Source: a virus
DNA: 23,244 nucleotides
Reading direction: 5' to 3' (one strand)
IMG/VR virus record: IMGVR_UViG_3300042475_000123
Location: 1 to 23,244 of that record
Shown: positions 6,064 through 13,635 of the stretch, piece by piece
How the letters are laid out: each line of letters begins with the position of its first letter
How positions within the stretch are numbered: position 1 is the first letter of the stretch
The notes under the pieces: model-generated
What the model saw: only the letters and a program-made list of their open reading frames with translations
Told to the model about the DNA's origin: nothing
Databases searched by the model: none
Translations under genes and position numbers: made by a program

Positions 6064-7850
6064 GTTACGGGGCGAATGATCCGAACGGGCTGCCGTTAGG
6101 GTTGCCCTCTATTCTCTCTTTGGGGTTGCCGCCTTTGGTCAACCCTTATCCCGCGCTGAACCTTGATTTTATAGACAACCAGACACTTGATTCCCGAGTA
6201 ACCTTCTCTCGCGGCAGTCAGGCTACGCTGTTTGACTCCACGGGTACGCTGAAGTACGCGAAGCATAATTTACTGTTGCAATCGCAGACGTTTCAAACAA
6301 CTTGGACTGCTGCTGAGGCTTCAATTACAACTGACGCTACGGTTGCACCAAACGGGACGCAAACAGCGGATAAATTGGTTGAAAATACCGCATCAGGAGT
6401 GTCGCACCGCGTTATTCAAACGGGGGCGCCTCTTTCTGCGTCAAATTCAGCAACATTAAGTTTTTACGCAAAAGCAGCCGAGCGAAATATCGTCAGAGCG
6501 CAATTATATGAAAATGCGAGTGGAGGCATTTTAACTGGGTTTTTTGATTTGTCGTTAGGGACAGTAACATCTACAAGCGTAACGGGAACTGCATCGGGAG
6601 TTTCTGGAACAATAACGCTTGTTGGCGACGGTTGGTATCGTTGTACATTGTCAGGCATCCCTTATACATCTGGAACGCTTGCTTCCGTTGCGTTTACGCT
6701 GGTTAGTACAGGGACAACTGTCGTTTATACCGGAGACGGCACCTCCGGCATTTTCCTCTGGGGCGCCCAACTCAACCTCGCCAACATAGAAGGCGGCGTC
6801 ACCTCGTCGCTGACGACGTATTACCCGACGACAACTGCGGCCTACTACGCCCCTCGCTTTGACTACAACCCCTCTACGCTACAGCCGCTCGGCTTGCTCA
6901 TTGAGGAGCAACGGACGAATAGTTTCCCCAATAGCAACGACTTTGCTAATGCAACCTACTGGACGGTTTACGGTACTGCGGTTGCTACAGCCGGAGCAGC
7001 GACGGGGCCTGATGGTTTAACGTCTGCATCAAACTTGGCCGGTGCAACTAGCACTACGTTAGGCGGAGACAATATAGAAGAATCTATAAGTATCTCTGCT
7101 TCTACTGCCTATACGTTTTCTGTTTTTGTTAAATCCAATGGAGGAACGACCGTTGAATTAAGATTGCGTGACTCAACGGGCGGATCAACTTCTACTGCTA
7201 CGTTGACAGTCACTTCCGCATGGCAGCGCATATCGCTAACCAGAACAATGGCTGCTGGCGCAACTTCTGTTCGCTGCATTATTGGAGCGACAAACGGGGA
7301 CATTTTTATTTACGGCGCACAACTAGAAGCCGGAGCCTTGCCCACCTCCTATATCCCGACCACCACCACCGCTCTGACTCGCAACGCAGATAACGATGAC
7401 ATGACCGGCAGCAATTTCAGCAGTTGGTACAACGCATCAGAAGGCACTTTGCTTGTTGAATATGCTGTAAACGCGACGGGATATAACGGAGGAGCGGCTG
7501 CGCTTTCAGATGGTACGTTTAATAACCGAATGATTATTCGGGGAATAACAACCACAAACACAGCCGCGTCAATCGGAGTTGAAAGCGGATCAACTCAATG
7601 GAATAACGGTTTTGGTGGGCAAACTACTGCGGCGACTAAATTTGCCCTTGCATATAAAACAAATGACATTGCCTTTACGCGCAATGGAGCCACGCCATTG
7701 ACGGATACGGTTGCAAACATTCCGACTGTTAACCAATTAAGAATTGGCGCAGATGCAGATGGCACAATCAAACTCAACGGCACCATCCGTCGCATTGCCT
7801 TCTATCCACAAAGATTGCCAAACACTACTTTGCAGGCACTCACGGCATGA
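6060..7850 (+). CDS. Adhesin/tail protein with two carbohydrate-binding modules and a lectin-like C-terminus
   Basis: A 596-residue protein; I chose ATG 6060 (ATGA overlap with the previous stop) over an in-frame ATG at 5994 that would overlap it by 70 bases. Residues 1-66 form a leader with FSRGSQATLFDSTG. Two carbohydrate-binding-module-like beta-sandwiches follow (about 69-245, from NLLLQSQTF to WGAQLNLANIEGG; and about 286-425, ending IYGAQLEAGALPTSYIP). The last 150 residues look like a concanavalin/LamG-type domain ending GTIRRIAFYPQRLPNTTLQA. Such proteins sit on the tail or capsid and bind host glycans. The module bodies are visibly more A+T-rich than the linkers, suggesting domain swapping. 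No catalytic motif is evident. Its stop overlaps the HNH start. Confidence 0.85.
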   Translation: MSYGANDPNGLPLGLPSILSLGLPPLVNPYPALNLDFIDNQTLDSRVTFSRGSQATLFDSTGTLKYAKHNLLLQSQTFQTTWTAAEASITTDATVAPNGTQTADKLVENTASGVSHRVIQTGAPLSASNSATLSFYAKAAERNIVRAQLYENASGGILTGFFDLSLGTVTSTSVTGTASGVSGTITLVGDGWYRCTLSGIPYTSGTLASVAFTLVSTGTTVVYTGDGTSGIFLWGAQLNLANIEGGVTSSLTTYYPTTTAAYYAPRFDYNPSTLQPLGLLIEEQRTNSFPNSNDFANATYWTVYGTAVATAGAATGPDGLTSASNLAGATSTTLGGDNIEESISISASTAYTFSVFVKSNGGTTVELRLRDSTGGSTSTATLTVTSAWQRISLTRTMAAGATSVRCIIGATNGDIFIYGAQLEAGALPTSYIPTTTTALTRNADNDDMTGSNFSSWYNASEGTLLVEYAVNATGYNGGAAALSDGTFNNRMIIRGITTTNTAASIGVESGSTQWNNGFGGQTTAATKFALAYKTNDIAFTRNGATPLTDTVANIPTVNQLRIGADADGTIKLNGTIRRIAFYPQRLPNTTLQALTA

Positions 7851-8428
7851 AAACTGCAAACAAAGAAAACGCTATTCTTGAAGTTGGTAAAAACAGAGTG
7901 CAAAAGTTTTTAGACCAACTTGTTGAAAAACAGAATGGCTGCCTTGAATGGTCTGGTTATAAAAACCCAGACGGATACGGTGTTTTTAGCCTAAAAGGAA
8001 AAGCAACTAGAACGCATAGAATTGCATACGTGTTGCGTTACGGCGAAATTCAAAACGGCATGGTTGTAAGGCATTCCTGCCATAACCCATCTTGCTGCAA
8101 TGCCGATCATTTAATGATTGGGACACAACAAGATAATATTCAAGACATGCTTAAAGAAGGCCGTCAATTTTCTGAATTAAAGAAAAAGCCAAAAACACAA
8201 GAGCATGCTTATAAAATTGGGCTGTCAATAAAAGCATATCGCGCAAGAATTAAAGCAGAAGGCAAGCAGCACGTTGCTAGGGCTAAACTTGCAAATGAAC
8301 AAGTAGAAGAGTTGCGTAATTTGTACGCATCCGGTGAAAAAGTAAAAAATCTTTCGGAGAAATTCGGGATTTGCAGAAGCGCAGTGTATCGCGCAGCAAC
8401 AAAAAGGTGTTATTTGCATGTCGCTTGA
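7847..8428 (+). CDS. HNH endonuclease (HNH_3 type) with C-terminal helix-turn-helix
   Basis: A 193-residue free-standing endonuclease. The HNH core runs from THRIAYVLRYGEIQNG (56-71) into VRHSCHNPSCCNADHLMIGT (74-93) and DNIQDMLKEGR (96-106). H76, H79 and H88, with C78, C83 and C84, give the beta-beta-alpha-metal site. Residues 147-187 form a helix-turn-helix (EQVEELRNLYASGEKVKNLS then KFGICRSAVYRAATK), as in many phage homing endonucleases. The gene is markedly A+T-rich compared with its neighbours, a sign of recent arrival. It overlaps the adhesin gene by 4 bases (ATGA) and the next gene by 11. It probably nicks or cuts related genomes lacking it; no intron is seen around it. Confidence 0.92.
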   Translation: MKTANKENAILEVGKNRVQKFLDQLVEKQNGCLEWSGYKNPDGYGVFSLKGKATRTHRIAYVLRYGEIQNGMVVRHSCHNPSCCNADHLMIGTQQDNIQDMLKEGRQFSELKKKPKTQEHAYKIGLSIKAYRARIKAEGKQHVARAKLANEQVEELRNLYASGEKVKNLSEKFGICRSAVYRAATKRCYLHVA

Positions 8429-8735
8429 TTACTACCTGAAAGCAGCCGACGCCACAGCCCTGTACGACGTATTAGAGGCGGCAGGCGTTGTGACCGAAAG
8501 CGACCAAGGCTGGCAGGTTACTGACGGCCATAAGTACGCTCTGGATGTGATCGGCGCGATCTACAAGCCGACCGGCAAGGTATTGCAAACCGAGGACGGC
8601 GAAGTGCCGGAGATGAAACCGCTTGACGGTTTCCACGCTAATGTGCGTGTCATTAACATGAGCGATTTTGATGTTAATAAAATCGCAAAAATCTTACTTG
8701 AAACGCCGGGTAATCCGGTAAGAGGTTGGGCATAA
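8418..8735 (+). CDS. Small fibre-associated hypothetical protein
   Basis: A 105-residue protein beginning MSLDYYLKAADATALYDVLE. ATG 8418 lies inside the end of the HNH gene, with AAGG ten bases upstream. The core ALDVIGAIYKPTGKVL (41-56), then PLDGFHANVRV (68-78), is a pattern I recognise from small proteins next to tail-fibre genes in several phage groups; function is unassigned. It ends one base before the following fibre gene. A fibre-assembly helper is a position-based guess. Base composition returns to that of the surrounding late genes, in contrast to the HNH gene. Confidence 0.8.
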   Translation: MSLDYYLKAADATALYDVLEAAGVVTESDQGWQVTDGHKYALDVIGAIYKPTGKVLQTEDGEVPEMKPLDGFHANVRVINMSDFDVNKIAKILLETPGNPVRGWA

Positions 8736-8736
8736 C

Positions 8737-10143
8737 ATGGCCGACACTAAAATCAGCGCATTGCCTTCAGGCGCACCGGCACAGGCTGGTGACGAGTATG
8801 TCATTGCTCGTGGTGGCGCAAACTACAAACTGACGCTGACGAACATTGCGGCCTCGATGCCGCCTATCGGCGCAACTACGCCGAACACGGGTGCGTTTAC
8901 GACGCTATCTGCTTCCGGCGCAGCGTCATTTACGACGCTCTCGGCATCGGGTGCAGCATCGTTCGCTGACGGAACCTCGTCGGCTCCTGCGATCACGAAC
9001 ACGGGCGACACCAATACCGGCGTGTACTTCCCGGCTGCTGACGAAGTGGCTGTGGCTGCTGGCGGCTCGGTCGCGGCTGCGTTTAACAGCAACGGCGTGT
9101 TCTTCCGTAACCGCATCATCAACGGCGATATGCGGATCGACCAACGCAATGCTGGGGCGGCGGTGACGACAAGCGGAGCGTTTCCTGTTGATCGGTTTGC
9201 AATAACAAATACGAGCGATGGAGCATTTTCAGCGCAACAAGATTCGTCCGTGCCTACAGGGTCAGGGTTTGTTAATTCGGTAAAAGTAACCGCCACTACA
9301 GCAGATGCGACGCTAACTGCGGCGCAAACCCTAAATTTTAGTCAGGGGGTAGAAGGAACTAATGTCGCTGACTTAATGTGGGGAACCGCATCTGCTCGTC
9401 CGGTTACGTTGTCCTTCTGGGTTCGCTCTAGCCTTACTGGTACATTTGGTGGGTCGTTGCGAAATAACGGCGGTGCTCGTTCATATCCGTTTTCTTATTC
9501 AATTTCCGTTGCTGATACATGGGAATATAAAACCGTAACTATTCCCGGCGATACATCTGGAACTTGGTTGACTACGACTGGCCTTGGGGTTCAAGTGGTT
9601 TTTGGTCTTGGCGCAGGCCCAGATCGCAGCGGGACGGCGGGGGCGTGGGTTTCGGCAAACGTAGTTGCTCCAACCGGCGCTGTCTCCGTCATCGGCACTC
9701 TCAACGCCACTTGGTACGTTACCGGCGTCCAACTTGAAACCGGCTCCGTCGCCACTCCGTTCGAGCGCAGACCGTTTGGCACGGAGTTGATGCTGTGTCA
9801 GCGGTATTACTATCGCCTTAAATCAACGGGCGCTAACTATCCGTTTGGATTTGCTCAATGTTATTCAACAACGTCAGCGGGCGCGCTAATTCCATATCCT
9901 GTCACTATGCGAGTTGCGCCATCTGCTTTGGAACAATCAGGAACTGCTGGTGATTATCAACTTTATTCAGCAGCAGGCGCGGCGGTGCTTTGTTCAGCCG
10001 TTCCTGCGTTTGCGTCAGTATTAACAACCACGGCTTATGGCGCGGTAAACTTTACTGTTGCGTCAAGCATTGTTGCTGGCAATGTAACTCAAGCAACGGG
10101 GGTAAACTCAACGGCTTATCTTGGATGGAGTGCAGAACTATGA
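8737..10143 (+). CDS. Tail fibre protein
   Basis: A 468-residue fibre. Residues 1-40 carry the TKISALPSG-type anchor also found at the start of the two following tailspikes. Residues 43-120 are Ala/Ser/Thr-rich, including a duplicated TTLSASGAASF (55-65 and 66-76) encoded by a 33-base tandem repeat. FRNRIINGDMRIDQRNAGA (123-141) is a common fibre motif at the start of the receptor-binding part. A beta-sandwich resembling a carbohydrate-binding module follows (about 160-335), closed by QLETGSVATPFERRPFGTEL (331-350) and CQRYYY, another hallmark of phage fibres. The C-terminal 110 residues are likely the tip. The distal half is more A+T-rich than the N-terminus, consistent with mosaic exchange. 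Its stop overlaps the next start (ATGA). Confidence 0.9.
   Translation: MADTKISALPSGAPAQAGDEYVIARGGANYKLTLTNIAASMPPIGATTPNTGAFTTLSASGAASFTTLSASGAASFADGTSSAPAITNTGDTNTGVYFPAADEVAVAAGGSVAAAFNSNGVFFRNRIINGDMRIDQRNAGAAVTTSGAFPVDRFAITNTSDGAFSAQQDSSVPTGSGFVNSVKVTATTADATLTAAQTLNFSQGVEGTNVADLMWGTASARPVTLSFWVRSSLTGTFGGSLRNNGGARSYPFSYSISVADTWEYKTVTIPGDTSGTWLTTTGLGVQVVFGLGAGPDRSGTAGAWVSANVVAPTGAVSVIGTLNATWYVTGVQLETGSVATPFERRPFGTELMLCQRYYYRLKSTGANYPFGFAQCYSTTSAGALIPYPVTMRVAPSALEQSGTAGDYQLYSAAGAAVLCSAVPAFASVLTTTAYGAVNFTVASSIVAGNVTQATGVNSTAYLGWSAEL
8899..8964 (+). repeat. 33-bp tandem duplication in the fibre shaft
   Basis: Two 33-base units (8899-8931 and 8932-8964) both encode TTLSASGAASF. Differences are mostly at third codon positions, so the duplication is old and under protein-level selection rather than recent slippage. 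Confidence 0.85.
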
Positions 10144-10301
10144 TTTACAAAATGCTGCCAAAGCGCGATAACGAGCAACAAATTTATGCTCGTATTGACG
10201 ACGACGGTTTGTGCCGCCTGACTTGCAATGACCAATACCCCGAGTTTCAAGCATGGCTTGCAGAAGGCAACGAGCCGCTGCCTGCTGACGAGGACAAGTG
10301 A
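10140..10301 (+). CDS. Small fibre-associated protein (possible tail assembly chaperone)
   Basis: A 53-residue protein. ATG 10140 overlaps the fibre stop (ATGA); an in-frame upstream start at 9990 lies inside the fibre gene and is rejected. It reads MIYKMLPKRDNEQQIYARID and ends FQAWLAEGNEPLPADEDK. The C-terminal AWLAEGN-x-P-x-PAD pattern is familiar from small proteins encoded just after tail-fibre genes, often labelled assembly chaperones; that role is not proven here. Its stop overlaps the following ATG (TGATG), so it is probably co-translated. Confidence 0.78.
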   Translation: MIYKMLPKRDNEQQIYARIDDDGLCRLTCNDQYPEFQAWLAEGNEPLPADEDK

Positions 10302-10591
10302 TGAACAACTGGAAGGTCGAAGGTCTGCGGATTCTCCCGCAAGCGCACGGACACGAGAACGTCGTGGCTTTTGTCGATTGGAGTCTCGGCCCGTTGCGAG
10401 AGACGACGCGGCTGGTAAAGCCGAGCAGCGAGTTCATCCCTCTGGCTAATCTGACCGAGGAGATCGTTCTCGGCTGGGTGTGGAACCTGACGCACAAGAA
10501 AGCGTGGGAACAAAAAGCGGCTGAATTAGCCGCTTCGGTTCAGCCGCCGAAAGACGAATCTGTACCTGTTGCACTGCCTTGGGCGGAGTAA
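10301..10591 (+). CDS. Small conserved fibre-module protein (DUF7936-like)
   Basis: A 96-residue protein. ATG 10301 is preferred over the adjacent in-frame GTG 10298 because a GAGGA element sits about seven bases before it and the TGATG junction is typical here. WKVEGLRILPQ near the start and ANLTEEIVLGWVWNLTHK (49-66) match small proteins adjacent to tail fibres that I know as a domain of unknown function (number recalled from memory). The fold is probably beta-rich with a C-terminal helix. The Pro-rich tail ends LPWAE. No enzymatic motif is visible. Confidence 0.78.
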   Translation: MNNWKVEGLRILPQAHGHENVVAFVDWSLGPLRETTRLVKPSSEFIPLANLTEEIVLGWVWNLTHKKAWEQKAAELAASVQPPKDESVPVALPWAE

Positions 10592-10594
10592 AAC

Positions 10595-12001
10595 ATGTCC
10601 ACCATAAAGATTTCCCAGTTACCCGCTGCAACCAATCCGGTATCCGTTGGCGCTGTGGTGCCCATCGTTGATGGCGGCGTAACCAAGAAGGCAACCATTG
10701 CCCAGTTGGGCGAGATGGTGTCAGTTAAGGCGTATGGCGCAACCGGCGACGGTACGACCAACGATACGGCTGCCATTCAGGCTGCGATTGATTACGTATA
10801 CGGCGCGGGCGGCGGTACGGTGTACTTCCCGCCGGGCACTTACCGCGTGACCTCGATCGTCCGCAACTGGACGAACCCGATTACGGTCAACATTAAGGGC
10901 AGCGGCAAGCGATCCACCGTCCTTCGCAAGTTTGGCTCTGACGCTACGCCTGTGCTGGACTTTTCAGGCATCGCGTCCATGTTGGAGCCGTACAGCGAAA
11001 TCTCTGACCTTGAGATTGACGGTAACGACGTCGGTAACGTCAACGGCCTTCGAGCGACCAACTATGGGCGCTGGGTGTTGCGTAACGTCTTTATTGAAAA
11101 TTGCAACTACGGTTTGTATTGCCGTGGCGGTTTGGTGTTTGACGTGTACGACTGCACGTTTCAAGACAACCTCTACGGTTACTACTGCGAAAAGTCTGCC
11201 GATAATGTCTACAGCAACTTAGTGACGTTCTACGGCGGTCAGTTCAGCGGTAACACCACTTGGGGTTTGTACATTAAGCAAGCCGGTGGCGTGCATGTTG
11301 TCGGCACCGACATTAGTTTTAACGGCACTTCGGGCGACACTGGCACCGGCGGTATCTACTACGACGTGACGATGGACGATGAAGTCGGCTATGCCGTCGC
11401 GTCCATTAAGAACGCATGGTTTGAAGGCAATTTTGGCAACGGCATCAAAACGGGCGCTGTCGGCGGTCTGCATCTGTCAATAATGGACACCACGCTCGCG
11501 GGTAACTTCAACCCGATCACGGTTGGCGCTATCGCCATGAGCGAGATTTCCAACTGTTTTGCCGGTTCCGTAACCGACACGATTGTAGTCGGCGCCGGAC
11601 GCAGCATCGTCAAGAATTGCATCTTCTACGACTTGATTGATAACAGCACGTATTACCACCACTGGAACGTGGTCGGTAACGCGTATAGCGACATTAACGA
11701 AACCAATGCTCGCGCCGATGTGATTTGCGGAACGGAACGGTTCGTTCAAGGTTCTGCCGCTGCACTAACCGCTGGTAGCCCGGAAGACTTTGTAAACTTC
11801 TTGTTCGGCACCGGCCAACAGCAGTTTTGGTGTCAAAACGTCAAAAACTTGAGCCTTGGCCCAGCGGCTATTGGCTTCTACGGCACCTCGCCGCAGACGA
11901 AACAGACGATTACGGGCTCCCGTGGCGGTAACGCAGCCCTCGCATCTTTGCTGACGGCGCTCGCAAGCACGGGGCTTATTACTGACAGCACCACTGCTTA
12001 A
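10595..12001 (+). CDS. Tailspike, pectate-lyase-like beta-helix (first copy)
   Basis: A 468-residue receptor-binding protein with a good CGGAG ribosome site six bases before ATG 10595. Residues 1-39 are the anchor TIKISQLPAATNPVS...GGVTKKATIAQL, shared with the fibre and the second spike. Residues 43-90 (SVKAYGATGDGTTNDTAAIQ then GGGTVYFPPGTYRV) are the classic entry to a pectate-lyase-superfamily right-handed beta-helix, and the remaining 370 residues show the expected Asn/Gly/Val-rich coils. Such spikes trim or bind capsular or O-antigen polysaccharide. Catalytic residues cannot be assigned by reading. Eleven bases separate it from its paralogue, so the pair is probably co-translated. Confidence 0.92.
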   Translation: MSTIKISQLPAATNPVSVGAVVPIVDGGVTKKATIAQLGEMVSVKAYGATGDGTTNDTAAIQAAIDYVYGAGGGTVYFPPGTYRVTSIVRNWTNPITVNIKGSGKRSTVLRKFGSDATPVLDFSGIASMLEPYSEISDLEIDGNDVGNVNGLRATNYGRWVLRNVFIENCNYGLYCRGGLVFDVYDCTFQDNLYGYYCEKSADNVYSNLVTFYGGQFSGNTTWGLYIKQAGGVHVVGTDISFNGTSGDTGTGGIYYDVTMDDEVGYAVASIKNAWFEGNFGNGIKTGAVGGLHLSIMDTTLAGNFNPITVGAIAMSEISNCFAGSVTDTIVVGAGRSIVKNCIFYDLIDNSTYYHHWNVVGNAYSDINETNARADVICGTERFVQGSAAALTAGSPEDFVNFLFGTGQQQFWCQNVKNLSLGPAAIGFYGTSPQTKQTITGSRGGNAALASLLTALASTGLITDSTTA

Positions 12002-12012
12002 GGGTTACATAA

Positions 12013-13560
12013 ATGACCACGATTAAAATTTCGCAGTTGCCAGATGCAACCACGCCGCTGACGGGTGCGGAGTTGGTTCCGTTAGATCAGAACGGAATAA
12101 CCAAGAAAACAACGGCTTCTGCATTTGGATCAAACAACGTGGTTTCGGTGCAGTCCTTTGGTGCGGTAGGTGACGGCGTAGCCGATGACACTGCCGCCAT
12201 CGTTGCTGCCCAAGACTATGCCGCGTCGATTGGCGGCGCTACCGTGTATTTCCCGCCCGGCGAGTACAAGGTTACGTCTGCTATTCCAATGCTTCCGGGC
12301 ATTACTTATCAGGGGCCGATGCGTGCCGAATTGGGCGCATACAACGCTGGTCGTAGCCGTCTGTTCAGCAGTACCAGCGACATTTTTGTAAACAGCGCTT
12401 CTTTGATCACTGGCGTTTGTTTCCGCGATTTGTTTATCGAGTCTGCATCTGGTGGCGGGCACGTTTTTAATTGGTCGAATACTGGCGTCGTTGCCAAAAT
12501 TGAAATGTCGGGCGTGTGCTTGGTGCAGAAGAACGCCGCCAAGTCGGTTATCTACGGAAACATGGGTGGCGGTGCCAGCGATGGCATTTTCTCCATTTGG
12601 ATGCACGACTTTGAGTACGAGTACGTCCCGACGAACTCGCTGCCTGCTATCTACCTCAAAGCGTTTACGATCAATTCCATTTCAATCTCTAACTTTTGGA
12701 GTACGGCTAACGGGCAAAGCGCCGCAGGCCAGCCGAGCATTTGGGTTGAAAGCACCAACGCCTCGGGCGCTGCCTTTAACGTATTTATTAAGCAGGGTGT
12801 GCTGGAGTACGCATCTAGCGGTGGTATCCACTTGCTCTCATGCGCTAACTCTATCGTCGAGGACTGCACTAGTTACGACACCTCGATTGCGATTGGCGCT
12901 CCGGTGTTTAAAGTGGATAAAGGCGCATCCGGCCCATCGTCCAACAACATCGCCTTCCGATCCTGCCGCAGCACGATTGGCAATGCTACTCACGCCGACT
13001 TGTATTTAGACACGGCTGTAGCAGGGCAGGGTTCCTTTTGGATTGAGAACTGCACGTTCTCCTACTTGGATTCGGAGTCCACGCTTCCGGGCACGGCAAC
13101 GGCTATCGTCAACAGTTCTATTACGAACTTTGTAGATACAGCGTATTTGCAGTTGAACTTTAGCCCGGAGTCAAACATTCGGTTTGGCAACTCGCTGGGG
13201 TCAAGCAAGTATTACGACATCTGGAACGGGTACTTCAACAACTTTGAAGGCTACCTCAACATCATGCAAAACGGGTCGTACATCGGCTCGATTAACCCGT
13301 CAGGTAACTTCTATTGGGGCGGCACTCGCGCATCGCCAAATTTCTATGTCTTGAAGGCTGACGGTAAGGTGTTTTCCAAGAGCCACATTTACCCCGGCAC
13401 GGGCGGTGGCTCCGACCAAGACAAGGCTGGCTTGCTGGGTGGGCAAGGCGCCCCAAACAACGCCAACGGCAACAACGGTGACTTCTACTTCCGCAGCGAC
13501 GGCGGCGCTTTGACAACCATTTATCAAAAGCGTGCTGGCGCGTGGGTAGGCATCGTTTAA
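12013..13560 (+). CDS. Tailspike, pectate-lyase-like beta-helix (second copy)
   Basis: A 515-residue spike with AAGGG about eight bases before ATG 12013. Residues 1-38 repeat the anchor (TTIKISQLPDATTPLT...GITKKTTASAF). Residues 44-90 repeat the beta-helix entry (VSVQSFGAVGDGVADDTAAI then GGATVYFPPGEYKV). The body differs greatly from the first spike, implying a different glycan target. The last 40 residues (NGNNGDFYFRSDGGALTTIY, then QKRAGAWVGIV) form a small C-terminal module common at the ends of phage fibres. This is the last gene of the adhesin module before the 75-base gap ahead of the scaffold gene. Enzymatic activity is likely but not demonstrable here. Confidence 0.92.
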   Translation: MTTIKISQLPDATTPLTGAELVPLDQNGITKKTTASAFGSNNVVSVQSFGAVGDGVADDTAAIVAAQDYAASIGGATVYFPPGEYKVTSAIPMLPGITYQGPMRAELGAYNAGRSRLFSSTSDIFVNSASLITGVCFRDLFIESASGGGHVFNWSNTGVVAKIEMSGVCLVQKNAAKSVIYGNMGGGASDGIFSIWMHDFEYEYVPTNSLPAIYLKAFTINSISISNFWSTANGQSAAGQPSIWVESTNASGAAFNVFIKQGVLEYASSGGIHLLSCANSIVEDCTSYDTSIAIGAPVFKVDKGASGPSSNNIAFRSCRSTIGNATHADLYLDTAVAGQGSFWIENCTFSYLDSESTLPGTATAIVNSSITNFVDTAYLQLNFSPESNIRFGNSLGSSKYYDIWNGYFNNFEGYLNIMQNGSYIGSINPSGNFYWGGTRASPNFYVLKADGKVFSKSHIYPGTGGGSDQDKAGLLGGQGAPNNANGNNGDFYFRSDGGALTTIYQKRAGAWVGIV

Positions 13561-13635
13561 TGTTGCACGAAAGCAACTAGTAAGTTAAAGTTTTACCGTA
13601 CTGATGCGTTTCATCAGGTTTCCGTAAGGAAGTTT
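13561..13635 (+). promoter_or_regulatory. Intergenic leader of the capsid genes with two hairpins
   Basis: This 75-base gap holds GTTGC-ACGAAA-GCAAC (13562-13577) and CTGATG-CGTTT-CATCAG (13601-13617), then the AAGGA ribosome site (13626-13630) five bases before the scaffold ATG. A weak promoter-like pair (TTGCAC at 13563-13568 and TAAAGT at 13586-13591, 17 bases apart) matches the sigma-70 consensus only 3/6 and 4/6. No run of T follows either hairpin, so neither is a good intrinsic terminator. A role in tuning capsid expression is inference. Confidence 0.4.

Noticed and set aside
9990-10139. Upstream in-frame extension of the 53-aa fibre-associated protein
   Set aside because: It lies in the fibre gene in another frame and is Cys-rich without similarity to the family; ATG 10140 overlaps the fibre stop.
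13563-13591. Sigma-70-like promoter TTGCAC-17-TAAAGT before the scaffold gene
   Set aside because: Matches are 3/6 and 4/6, which is expected by chance in a gap this size; mentioned only as a weak possibility.
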